Position numbers and translations under genes: made by a program
Origin: Mactra quadrangularis
Lineage: Eukaryota > Mollusca > Bivalvia > Venerida > Mactridae
DNA length: 64,000 bases
Direction: 5' to 3'
Assembly (NCBI GenBank): GCA_025267735.1
Contig: CM046299.1
Span: 22,900,232 to 22,964,231, forward strand
The notes under the pieces: model-generated
What the model was told of the DNA's origin: nothing
Databases searched by the model: none
The model's input: only the letters and a program-made list of their open reading frames with translations
Shown: positions 1 through 12,216 of the stretch, piece by piece
Numbering within the stretch: the first letter of the stretch is position 1
Layout: the number at the start of each line of letters is the position of its first letter

Positions 1-849
1 TAACTGACTAACAACATCAAATATACATTATTCATTGAAAACAATGGTTTTTACTACGACTAATATCGATGTACATTTACCTGTATGTTAAAAATTACGT
101 AAAATTCCTCTTATCTTTTTTCATATAGGCTTTAATTTCATACTAAAAGATAACATTCAAATTAAAACCGTATAAATGTTATCTCGACGAAATTATTTCA
201 GAGTCTCTTACCTGCAGTTCTCCAATAAACTCAAGTTTTATACAATAAGAATATTACATTGGAAGATAAAATCTCAAGTTCTGCTGAGCTGCCTGATTAT
301 TATACGTTTCTGAATCTTGATTGTTTCATTCTGCAAACATCAATTTAAATTATAGAAAAAATATAAAACTTGGAAACTAACGGAGAATTGAGTCTAGTCA
401 AAATGTTGTTTCGATGAGAAAAATACAAATATACACCAGTCAGTAACATGAAAATTATGAAATTATTAGGTAGAATATATCTAATAATAATTGCAGTCTC
501 ACAGAAATTCTTTATTCGCGACTGAAGATTTGTATAAGTAACATATTTTAAAAGGTTGACTGTTTTTAGGGTTCTGTTTTCTCATGTGCAAGTTTTGTTG
601 TTTCGAAAAGCACATATAATGTAAGCCAAAATTTTGGAAACGAAAGAAATTTTGAGACAAATTGATAATGCATACCAAAAGTATTTTTAGTACAAATGTA
701 TAGCTAGTTTAGGAAAACACGAGGCATTGTTTACATTGAATATTGTTTCGATTTGTTTCAAGTTATTGTTCATGTGATATAGCTGAAACAGTTTGTTGAT
801 AAAGTTAAAAAATACTGATTTTTGAAATTTGTTCAGGTTGCTTTTGGTG
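1..849. other. No gene seen
   Basis: A+T-rich sequence with stop codons in all frames. I see no splice-flanked coding stretch or defined repeat. Confidence 0.6.
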
Positions 850-990
850 CTTTACAGTCCGAACAGGTAATTTTAATAGCAAGCAATATATCTTGATTGT
901 AGATTTTTGGTTGCCCAAAGAAAATTTTGTTTGCCCGAACTAAATAGTTGTTGTCCCGGGCAACCGGACGCCTACTAATTTCGTAGACGG
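850..990 (-). repeat. Dispersed repeat, copy 1 (GGTTGCCCGGGACAAC)
   Basis: Read on the minus strand, TTAGTAGGCGTCCGGTTGCC, then GGGCAACCAAAAATCT, then ACCTGTTCGGAC align along about 120 bp with the plus-strand sequence at 60812. Both contain a repeated GGCAACC motif. The element type is unknown. Confidence 0.65.
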
Positions 991-2757
991 TTTACTTCAT
1001 GAATAAATGTGAATCAGTTTATCCACAAAACATAATTTTGTCCAAGAACTTTTGGAGGGTACTGTCTATTGTACAAGTTTGAAACAATGCCAACTTCTCA
1101 GGTATCAGATATACTGGTTCACATTATTTGTTTTCAAACTTACACATTAAACATTTTGGCATTTACTTTTTGCAGGACATATTTATTTTGTTTTTATTGA
1201 ACAAGTTCAGGTATAAGAATAATAATATAAGTTGTATGTAAAATGAATCAGGTATTAATGTATTAAGTAACTAAATGCTTCTTATGAGACGTCATACTGT
1301 ACGTATCACTTGTACGTATAAATAAGTTTAAACCTATATTTTATGTAAATAGTAGTAGTATTTTTCTTTGGTGCCAGGCACAGTCACTAGTACGTGTTTA
1401 GTGCTAGTTAACAGCTTTGATCCAGAAACCTTAACTTCTCCAGAGACAGTGAATACGGCGAATGATCGCCGAAATATGACTGAAATTTTGTTTAAAAGAG
1501 GCCATAAAAACAAACCGAACAATTGAATGGGGCCGGAGATGTGGTTATCTCACGAGTAGTACTGTAGTAGAGGTTACGCTAGATGTGCAACAGACACGTT
1601 TTGATTGGTTAATTTGAACGATTGCTCAAAATTAATATTATTGGTAGATGTGTCTGATCGATTGAAAAGACACACTGTGATTGTGTTCAAAACGATTTCA
1701 TAGCGTCACGAAAGACGTCAAGCAGACGTCATCATTATTTTATTGCAGGCTAATAAAGAAGCGTATTTACGGACGATAATTTGAAATTGTCTCTTTGGCA
1801 ATAAGTCGCAGTCTCAAATCGCATTCAGTAAATGAACAAAACTGTAATGGAGGACGATGATTCACTTGCAAAATAGAGTCAGTTCCAAACTAGTATATTT
1901 TCTTCTTTATTTACACGTAGTTAAACTAGTCTTGTGCTGACCAAACGACATAAGAGAAATGGTTATTTAAACAATGTCAAGAAGTAAACAGTAAGATGAA
2001 ACTCCATCAAAGTATAGAGACATGTAACACAGTGGCTAATGGTTACCTAATTTAACAGTAATCTTATTTACATAGATATAATAGTTGTCCTATAGTCATA
2101 TCATTGTGATGATTAAACTGGATTTTGTCTGGGAAACAGTGTCAAGTAGTACTGTAAAACAAATATAAAATTTTGAACGTTTTTTAGAGGAAATATTTAC
2201 TTTATAAAAATAATTTAACTCCCCTTTTTTGTTTAAATAGTTTATATACACTTATGGATGTGGAGCGAATGTACCACAAATTGTCCACATTGTTAAAATA
2301 CTCGAATGTAAGCGTACATTTAGAGCAAATGAAGAACATAATTAAGAATTGAGGCAAATGTTTTTGTTGTAAAAATGGTCAATAAGCTTTGGCGGCTTTA
2401 GTAAATAGTCTATCTAACATTTATTTATTGTGAAAAAAGATTGTAGTTCGTATATTAAAGTAAACACCGACAGTTGTTGTGGTAAACAAATTGGTTTGTA
2501 TTTTAAACCATTTAAATTCTACTATAAATGAAAATTAAAACGTACATTTCGATGTATTTACTATGAACCTATATGTTCAAAATGTACCTATTAAATACAA
2601 TATGTTCTATTTAATCTAAAGAGGTTTTATTTACTTGTACTAAATATTCAGATAATTTTATAAACATTTTGACTCATTTAGTCTTCAATGATACAATAAC
2701 GTTGTATATTTCGAATTGATTAGTTTCTTGTATGTCAAACGTTTGTAAAGCAACCAG
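991..2757. other. No gene seen; scattered CRE- and CCAAT-like sites
   Basis: The only frame, 62 codons on the minus strand at 1334-1522, has no domain. GACGTCA occurs at about 1288, 1708 and 1724, and GATTGG at about 1602, but without a gene beside them they are not evidence of a promoter. Confidence 0.5.
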
Positions 2758-2976
2758 CTGCGAGTTCAGTAACGACTGTTAGCTGACGTTACGGGTACGG
2801 GAGAACTTAACCCGAGGACAACTCAACCCGTGCATAACTCAACTCAAAGTTGGGACTACTCAATCCGTTAGTAGAGGATTGAGTTGTCTCGGGTTGAGTT
2901 GTCTTTGGGTTGAGTTGTTCCGACACATCCGTTACGGAACGTTTTGGAACGTTCAGGGTAACTGAACACGTTGCAG
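2758..2976. mobile_element. Fold-back element with repeated ACAACTCAACCC
   Basis: The outer ends CTGCGAGTTCAGTAAC and GTAACTGAACACGTTGCAG are imperfect inverted repeats. Inside, an inverted pair of arms each carries about three tandem copies of a unit like ACAACTCAACCC. The right end resembles the ends of the 44139 element (CGTTCCGTAACG, GTTCA), so the two may be distant relatives. The minus-strand frame over it is an artefact. Confidence 0.55.
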
Positions 2977-5621
2977 GTATTGGAAGAACACAATGGCCGT
3001 TAATAAGAGGTAGTTGTGTAATAAACATTTGAACTAGAACATTGTTTAAGATTGGTACAGCTGAGAATCAGAACAATGTCCAAAATTGGAACCTTTCTTT
3101 ATGGCTGCTTTAATCAGGATGATGTAAACTGAAGGCGATTCACAACTCAGTTTGGAATACAAAAGTGCCCTCCAATTGTCCCCTTATAGCTGTTGCACAA
3201 AATCTTGTTTCTTTATTATCAACCGATTTACGCTTACCCATGGAACAAAAAACAAAACGATTTAGTAGATAGTTCTTGCAATCGTCATGATATTACATTG
3301 TCATATGTAAGACACGCAATCTGGAACTAAATAACGGGTCGTTGGATATATGTAGCTTATGATAGACTAAGTCTTGACCTACTATTGAGTTATGTTTTGT
3401 ATAATATCAAATAAATAAATATAAAAACTTAAAATGGACCGCAGCTGTGAATGGACTGTTCTGACCTATATTTAGCAATGATATAACGAACTATTTTCAA
3501 TGTATTATCAGTCAGCTGAACGTGTCAAGCGACCACACATATACAAACACTATCTAAATTGATACAATATTTTAAACTATTTATGTACAATACTAAGGTG
3601 CTGGAAAACAGTTAAATATTGTAACAAATTGTAAATATAGAAAAATAATTGAAAACTTTTGTGAGCGATGTAAGACCAAGTATGGTAAATTTAGCGGATG
3701 AATACACCAAAATGAGTGTGCTTATGACATATGAAAGAAGAATGACAAAGCGTTTTTCTCAAAATTTTGAAATGAATTTTTCGAATGATCAGATCATAAT
3801 AATTTGAATAGAGGGCCTTTTCATACTATTATCATTATTATCAAGCTCTCAATACAATTTTGTAGAATGCAAGAATGGCTTGCACAAATGTAAACCTTTG
3901 ATGTGAGACACGTCTCTTTAACATCATGGAAAAGGTAATTATCTCAAGTTGACGAGTCTATTTAACTGCTGATTGTACGGACATTAATATCTTGATTTGT
4001 ACTTTATTTTTTTTTTTCTATTGAAAATATCTTTCAAATTTAATTTACTTTTTTGCGAATAGAAATCATCAAAGTCTCGAAGTGTGGCATTGTGGGTAAA
4101 TAATACATAAAATGCAAAAATTCTAAGTATGCTTTAAATAGATTGAAGTTTGGCCACGTGACCACATAGCAGACGGTATTACAAAACTTAACAATTACCG
4201 CTCAAAATGATAATTAAGACATGATAATTCATAAAATTGAAACTCTCGTCATTCGAAAAACCACTCGTGTGATTACGTTAATTGACGAAGTGTTCCGAAT
4301 GAAACCGACACTAGTCAACTCAGACATCTGAGTCGAGGCTGAAATTTCACTATTTTCTACTTCGAACCATACTATGTTCAAATGTCATAGTGGTAGGTAT
4401 TGCCACCGTGTAAAAGAATAACAAGAATTGTAAAGTTCAGTTGAACAGATTTAACAGGTTTACGAGTAAACTTCTCGTAAGTGTAGGCCTACTAAGAGTC
4501 ATATACTGTTTTATTTTACGATCCGTGATTTCACAGGCGAAATATATCTCCATTTTTTTTATTGCTTCGCAATCAGTAAACAAAAAGTATGTGTGGCATG
4601 ACCGTAGATGAACTCATATCTGAAAAATCATCGAGTCAAAATGTGTGTGGAAATTAATTTACATGGAACATAATTGATAAGAACACGTGGCTTGCATGTA
4701 TAAACATTGTACAAAATCTTGTAAGGATTCAAGCGATGTATCTGATATCAGCACGCGGCGCCATCGCGTGCACTGGTTCGCCGCCCTCTATAGAGCTTCA
4801 TACATGTATGTTTATAAAATGCACTAAAAATACAAGCAAGTGAATGCCACACCTTGCATCTTTGAATCTCAGCTCTGAAAAATAGCTCCAGTAGTTTTGC
4901 ATCGGTGATTAGAGTGTGGAATGCAAAAAAAGATAATTCATAATTTGATAATTGCCTTGAAACTGCCATGATAATTTGTAACAGCATTGTAGACGTCGAA
5001 AAATGAAACGTTTTGGACATACATGAAGATTGAAATTACTCAATAACGACACGATGGGAATTCGGATACATGCACTTTCATCTATTCTGTATGACTAGCT
5101 TGACTAGCCATTAAAAGCATAAGTTTTACCGAACATGAAATCACTTCCCTGACTGCGAATCTCGAAATGTCAAGTCACGTCAAAACACGTCAGCTTGGAC
5201 GTTGGTGTAAGGTGTTACAGTAAAAAGTACCACAGTCTAGAAGCTGTCAGACATTATCAAGGGATATTTGACAGTAATTATCATGTCAGTATACAGTTTA
5301 GATAGACGATGAAAAACTGGTCAGTATATAACTCAATGCCAAAGATTACACCTCTAAGGAATGATGCCATTATATCATGGCAATAAAAATGATAAGTCCA
5401 AGGCATTACCATATAACTTTAACATTAACACTACGAATACATTCTTCACTCAATCTGATTCCTATTTTTCACATTTTATAATGTGTAATTTTATTACATT
5501 ATCTTTATAGTAGAAAAATGTGAATGATGAAAGATGTGAATTATCTAGACCTTATAATGTTTAATGTAATAATGACGTCACTAACAGGTCACGTGATTAT
5601 CATGAATATGTATAGTATTTG
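2977..5621. other. No gene seen
   Basis: A G+C-rich hairpin (GCACGCG ... CGCGTGC, 4751-4771) next to CCCTCTATAGAG is the only structure noted. The 90-codon minus frame at 4748-5020 has no recognisable domain. TGACGTCA at about 5573 is isolated. Confidence 0.5.
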
Positions 5622-5716
5622 CATGGGCGACCGGTACGGTTCCGAGACATCATCACTGTTATAAATATAAATGTATATATAGCGTTTTGATCTTGGAATC
5701 ACACCAGTCGCCTATG
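5622..5716. mobile_element. Short relative of the CATAGGCGACCGG MITE
   Basis: The left end CATGGGCGACCGGTACGG and right end CCAGTCGCCTATG match the ends of the element at 35818, including the following GTTCCGAGAC and CATCATC. The 95-bp copy is internally deleted, and no flanking duplication is visible. Confidence 0.6.
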
Positions 5717-5769
5717 GTTAACACAAAATAACTTATAATCTATTGTGAAATAAAGTTGATCCAACTTTG

Positions 5770-5899
5770 AGTAATCACTTTCGAGAGCGCTTCATGGAAA
5801 TCTATGAAGACGGTTTTAAATGAGATTCGAACCGATGCTAGGCTGACTTAACTTGGGATCGTTAGTTGAGCGTCTTAACCACTCTATCATATCAGTTCC
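5770..5899 (-). mobile_element. tRNA-derived SINE fragment, family-A-like head
   Basis: On the minus strand ATAGAGTGGTTAAGACG resembles an A box and CGGTTCGAATCTCATTT a B box, followed by TTTCCATGAAG. The 3' end of the family is missing. Confidence 0.55.
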
Positions 5900-8800
5900 T
5901 GGTTAGTTTATTTATTTGGGTACTATATTACTTAGCCCAAATTAGCATTGTATAATTTGTAATGGCATTGATCAGGCTAGTTGATAATTTGGTCCATTAC
6001 ATGCATGTACTATAAAACATGATAAATCGGGCTAGTGTTTGAGAATAGTTAGGACAAAGACAGTATAATGTTGTTTAACTAATTTTTCATCGGATAAATC
6101 ACATTGACTGCACCAACATGCTTGTAGAATAAACCAGACAAAAACTAGTGACAAAATTGTGATCAGAAATCAAGAGAAAATGTCTATTAACAATTATACC
6201 TTGTTACTGACCGTGTTATAGCAATCTTTAATTGTTATATTTTAACTTTAATGACATATTATTAGTGACAAGTGTGGTTTTAAGTTTTAATCTAAAAGCA
6301 TTTTACAATTAAAATCAGTTAACAAAATATACAATCCAAGCATCTTACTTAATTTTGCTTTTAAGAAAACAATCGTTATATTGAAGTTTATGTGAAACAA
6401 TTAAAGATCAAGTTTCGTAGTTTTGGGAGATGTAAGTAAATACCGCACTCGATGTGTTTAACTTCAAAAAGTAATAAAAACGTCAAAATCGTGGGTATAA
6501 TATTTAAAACATTCTTAGATTAATTTTACGTCATTTTAGCCACTTAAGAAACAGCTTTAAAAGCAATAATTATGATTTTAATGAATCACAGATGTTGAGT
6601 ACGAAATCTCTCAGGGACGATAGATAAGTTTCGACAATTTACCAAATCAATGCATGCTGATACATTAACTGTTTGTGACTTGTAAATAGAGCACGTATTC
6701 AATTTGATGAGCGCTTCAGGTAATATTTACGATATGATATTTTGAGTTTGTTACCTAGACATAAAACGATATATTTTTTGTCTGTTATGTTTTTGATTGA
6801 ATCCAAAATTGTACTTAGTATTTAATTCTACGACAAAACAAATACATTTTGAAATGTAAACTTTTCAAAAAAGCAACAAAAGAGCAATTTGAAGTTGGCT
6901 TTTGGCAAAAGTTTCCATTTGTTATTTGTATGGTTGGTTTCATTGGCAACATTTGCTATTACATGTAATTTCAAGTCAAAAACTATATATTTATGATTTA
7001 TTGCATTTGCATCCGATAAATAAAACATTAAAATAAATGGTTATTTATTAATCCATAGTTTAGCTTCCATGATGTTAATGGTATAGGACAATAGAAACAC
7101 AGAAGTACGCTATTTAAATGTACAGTGTTTCAACTTGTGGGAAAATGACGTAAAATGACGTAACCTTTACAAATAATCGATACAATTATACTAACAGACA
7201 AACAGTAAAAGCTTAAAGAAATTAATCAGTATTGTTAATGTGTTTATAGATAAGTTTTTCATCTAAGCTACAGATATCTACATCTATTCTCCAATGTTTA
7301 ACATAAATAATAAATGGACAGGTTGTTAACCTACGTCACGTCTTGTCTAACAGTATGGTATTGTATGTTGTCTGTAGGACAGGTGCTAGATTCCGGTTAT
7401 ACGGTCCGGATAATTACCGGAACATAGATAAATGGTCCATTTGTTATAATTCTAACTTATGACTTGACGTGTTCATATAATCAATGTTTATCTTGTATAC
7501 AAACACGTTCACGGTAAACAATCGTCAGGTACTAAGTATCAGAGAGATAAATTGTGCTGTCTTGAATATAGAGAAGAATATCAGAACAGATCCCCCCCCC
7601 CTGTGTTGTCCAACACTACTTTGTGAGCAATAGGAAAATACAACAATATTTATTCTGCAATGTAAGTATAATGTTTTGAAGATATGCATTTAAAGTGGAT
7701 AGAGTAATAAGAGGTTTCTGTTATTTGTAGTACATGAAAACCATTTCGATTAGTTCAAAGCTGCCATTAGTGACTCAGCTGAAGTAAAAAGTATTACGGC
7801 TCAATATTTTGTTTTGTTTATGGCTTCTTTTTTATTATAACTTTTCCCTCTTTGCCTTTTGGCTTTGTGGCAGGTCTGTGATTTTTACTGTTGCGTTTCC
7901 TGATATGTTTTCATAACCCCATTTTAATTACGGAATAAGCATGTACAAATAAAAATTGCGAGTTCTAGCAAATTTTCTGTGAAAAGAGTAGACACTGTTG
8001 AACCCTATAGGCGCTAATACAGCAGTAAAAATAAAACAGAAAGTCTGAGATGTTATAGGGAATGTCATAAACAAAGTTTTAAGTGTACTATTAGGAAAAC
8101 TAAACTTTTGTAATGGCGTTGAGGCGATGGTAAAATCACGTATTACTAATTGCCTCAGACTCTGAAGTAAACACTGTCTCAGAAGACTTACGTGGTCTTT
8201 AATTAACCGTTCCAATGTTTGATTACCTATTAGCAAACCTAATGATGTTGGTAGGAGTGTAAGCAATAAACAGCCATAATAAACTTGTTTTGATTATTGA
8301 CACAGTCACATGTCAAGAACCACAGCGTCAGAGCACGTGCCAGCAGCCATTTTACTTATCGATGGACTGTGTAACGAGTTTTACATAAAAGTGTTCAATT
8401 AACGAAATGGAAGCGGTAGAAACCAGACTGGTTGGCGATTGATGAAGATAAGTGTATCAAAATGGAAAAAAGTAGACCGTGATCGGAAACAAAGCAAACC
8501 ACACGTGTTTACATCAATTGTAGTCAGTAAGTATCGACAACGATTGATTTTAGTCTGCTTAGACTTATTGTAGACTAACGATAAGAAATTATCTTAACAT
8601 TATTATAGAATTTACTTAGTTTGTACCATCGTCTGCTGCGAGCTCCGTAATCTATCAGACGTTATTTTCATCAAGGAAGCAAACGATAAAAACTTCCTTT
8701 TAATTATCGACAAATAATATAAATGACCGAAAAATGATCTGCAATTTATCATAAGTAGCTTATCAAACAACTCCGTCGTAGGTTTCACTTACATGAACTA

Positions 8801-9836
8801 TTTTGTTTGTATTACTGCGCGTAGAGCATCTATCGTCTGCGATGAGAAAATGTTTTCTTGGCGTACTGCAACATTAATCGGAAAGAAACAAGTTTTGTTT
8901 GATGATTTTATCATGATTCGTCGAGATCTTTGACTTTTCAAAGATAAAACCAAGATAACAGATCGAAAAATAAGAAAAAAACATAATTTGTTTCTATATA
9001 CCCATTGACAAGTACATTTAATTTTGTATTGGTCGAGTAAGAACCATCCGTGCAGACGATAGACTAGACTGTTTGCTTATCTCTCGGTCAAATAATTGTA
9101 CCCAATATCAAAGGTGTCCAGAATCTGCAAAACATTGGCAAGAAAACAATTAGTTCATGAATTTCAAGGCTTCATCAAAACACACTTAATGCCAAACTGA
9201 AGTTTTTCTATTAGTCATTAGCCTGTTGAATAGTTAAAATCCGAATACTTCTGGATTTTTATAACAGTACTCCGTTTTGTACATATTAAGTTCGTTAAAA
9301 TCGACTAGTTTCTGATTTGATGGTCAAATGCTTATTTTCAGTGATCTAAACCTGTCAGCCGGTCTACCCATATTGTCTACCCGTTCCCAATTTCAGATTT
9401 GCAACAACGGAACTCCATTTAAATCTAACACTGATGTTTGAAATTGAATCTAGTTGTCTTAAAGTAAACTTAAAACTGAGAACTGCTGTTGACTAGGTAA
9501 CCGACCTCGCGAACTTGAATCAACTTTCTTCTTACAATGTAATAGATGCATTTAACAGCACTCATCATACCCAATCTTACTAATGTCACAATCGTGAGTA
9601 ATACTCACTGTTCATTATAAGGACCACTTTATGTTGACATTAGTATTAAGCAATGACATCCATTTATTTTAATTACATTATAATTGTAACAAGTGTTTGT
9701 TGACAGTCCATTAATCCAAGTCCACTGTTTATGACATTAACAACCTGGTCGTAGCTTTTAACATCACAAAAATATATAAATATACTACTCCATGTACTTT
9801 AGAAGTTCAGTTTGTTTTAAGTCGTAAATCTCACTT
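5900..9836. other. No gene supported; one unexplained minus-strand frame
   Basis: The minus strand stays open from 8311 to 7928 (about 125 codons) and is Leu-rich, with no ATG in the longest part and no domain I recognise. Everything else is A+T-rich sequence without structure. Confidence 0.45.
7592..7601 (+). repeat. C10 homopolymer
   Basis: Ten consecutive C residues in A+T-rich surroundings. Confidence 0.9.
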
Positions 9837-12127
9837 CTAGAAACGATTTCTAATTCGCTGAATGATCTGAACACTATTTCTGATTTTGTTATGGCAATTG
9901 TAGCATATCTCCATATCCCCATATGTTTCCAAGCAGAATATGGCATCAAGTGTTTGTAGCCTCGGAGAATGGATAAAGAGAAATAGTCTTATCTTGGTTC
10001 TGTTGATTTCAGCTAATGTTTTTATGTACCGATCAGGCAATTGCTTTTAGGAGAATGGATACATGGAAATACTAGTAAACAGAAAGCCAAGGACTCACAT
10101 CCTATATCATTATTGGTGTATGCATTGCGACAATACTTGTGTCTGCAGTCTATGTCTTTAATTTTCACATGCACATGTCCAATTACAGTTTTTAGTAATT
10201 TTCTATGCCCCATGCTTAGGACTAGTAGATTAAGGTATTGACTGAGCTCACACTTTTACTGAGTTTGGTCACGCTAAATCATCTCTAGTATTTCTATGTT
10301 TATTGACCCCACCTTTAACTCTTAATTCAGCTCTCTCATGCCAAATGAGAACAAACATCTATGGATGAAAACACTCTCATAAGACAAAGACCTTGTATCA
10401 TGTACAAAGAAATAGACCGAAGTAATGTTTAAAGTCAATGATAATTAGAAAAACAACAATTTGAACCTTTCATGCCATCTACATAACACCAGCATTGTTG
10501 GTATGGTAGTTACATAAAGGACGTGCCAAACTATCCATCCACACTGATCCTTAGATACCTCACAGGCATACCATACTAATATCTCAACAACACAAAACAG
10601 CATACCAGAGTGGAGGCATACAACACCAAACAAAATATCTCTCTATACAATGACACGGTTAATTATAGGCAGCCATTGTTGTCTCTTGATTTTAGACATT
10701 CTTCTCTGACGTAATTGGTACTAATATTGTATGGTATTTTGTACATCACTAGGAATGGTGAGTGAATAACATTGATGTTAACAACAAACTATGTTGATTT
10801 CTATAAAACGCTTGCCAACATGGCTCCTGTGTTTTGTGAGTTTTTATCTAGAGGTGATAGTATGAGAGTCTACAGAAATCATTGGGAAAATGTCTTATAT
10901 TCAACAAAAACAGGGTATATAGGATATATGCAAATGTATGGACAGGTCATTCGAACCGAGGATGGTATAGGGACCAAAGAGCAGCTGATGTCCATTAAGA
11001 GTTCATTATGCGAATGTGATGTAGTACTTGATTTATGTTAGTACCATGCTAAGGGATTGCGAAGCAAAGCGATTGCATTATTTGTTGGTCAAGTAATATC
11101 ATTGACTTGAAGCCCAATCAGAAGCCATTAGCTTGCCCAGTTGTGTTCTTGAAGATGAATTTTTAACCCAAAGTGGAGACATCAGATACTGACCCTTATG
11201 AAATCGGTAAATTAGAGGACAGACGAGCATGCAAAGGCATCTAAACATCTTTTGCTCGAGAAAATTAGCATCGTTCCTGCTTGTATTTGAACCTCGATTC
11301 ATTATGCATGAATGGAACATTTAAATGCTTTCTCCTTCTTACCTAAAAATCGACATTCTATCAGTCACCTCCAATTAAAATGAATCGTTCTTGTTCAACA
11401 TTGTTTGTAATAAATCGATCACTAAAATACATTTGTGCATGTTTTAATGATAGATAAAATAAGCTTACAAAAACTCGAACTTTAGAGTTTTGTTGTACAT
11501 TAAAGAAGTCTTAACTAAAATTGTTCCATAAATAATGTTTCTTTCACTTTATGATACTTCCAGACGTGTATTTCATTATGAGATATTTATAATAACCGAT
11601 GACGCCACAAGTTAAGTCTAATGTTTGATGCTGCAATCATTTTGTACTAAAAGTCTTATATATTTATAACATTGTGCGGTTTTAACTAAACAAAAACTGT
11701 CAACAATTAATGACAGTGACAATGTTTTTATACATATTTGTAAAAACATAGATTAAACATGACATTTACTTTTAGTGGCTATTGCCGTATTTTTTCATTT
11801 TCCCCATTAATTTGAACTTAATTAGTCTGAAAGTATGACTGACATACACCCACAAGATGAATTAAAATCTTTGAGAGGTTTGTCAGTGCATTTTGTAGTA
11901 CGTTTGTTCCCCTTATAGTCTGATATGCTTTGCTTATCAAGTACCCCTTACATAGTTACCAGTAACATATATAAGAAGTTTAACTTCTGCACATCGTTTG
12001 CTTCCTTACAAGTGCAAGGTCAGCCGTCAAAGGAGTTTTTAGGATAACTCCTGATCATTAAAAACACCATAGAGTAGCTGACTATCAGATATCCAAATAA
12101 GATATTTGCTTAAGGAAATATGCATCA
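9837..12127. other. ORF-rich stretch of unknown nature
   Basis: Six frames of 62-89 codons lie within 1.5 kb on alternating strands. The longest (10772-11041, plus) has a fairly even amino-acid composition. None has a signal peptide, recognised domain or matching splice sites. A decayed gene or transposon is possible. Confidence 0.35.
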
Positions 12128-12216
12128 ACCCTCCCCTCCCCCGATGGAAATCAAACGTACGACCTCACGATCCTTAAGCACTGGTGTTTAGCTGTTAAAC
12201 CATTGCTCCTACTCCT
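12128..12216 (-). mobile_element. tRNA-like SINE head, family C-like
   Basis: On the minus strand GAGCAATGGTTTAACAGC and CGTACGTTTGATTTCC correspond to the A- and B-box regions of the element at 20516. No 3' body is obvious. Confidence 0.5.

Noticed and set aside
7928..8266. 112-codon minus-strand Leu-rich frame
   Set aside because: It opens with TTG rather than ATG, has no recognised domain and no supporting splice sites.
10772..11041. 89-codon plus-strand frame with gene-like composition
   Set aside because: It begins at a non-ATG codon or internal ATG, has no recognised domain and no clear splice signals. Kept only as an open question.
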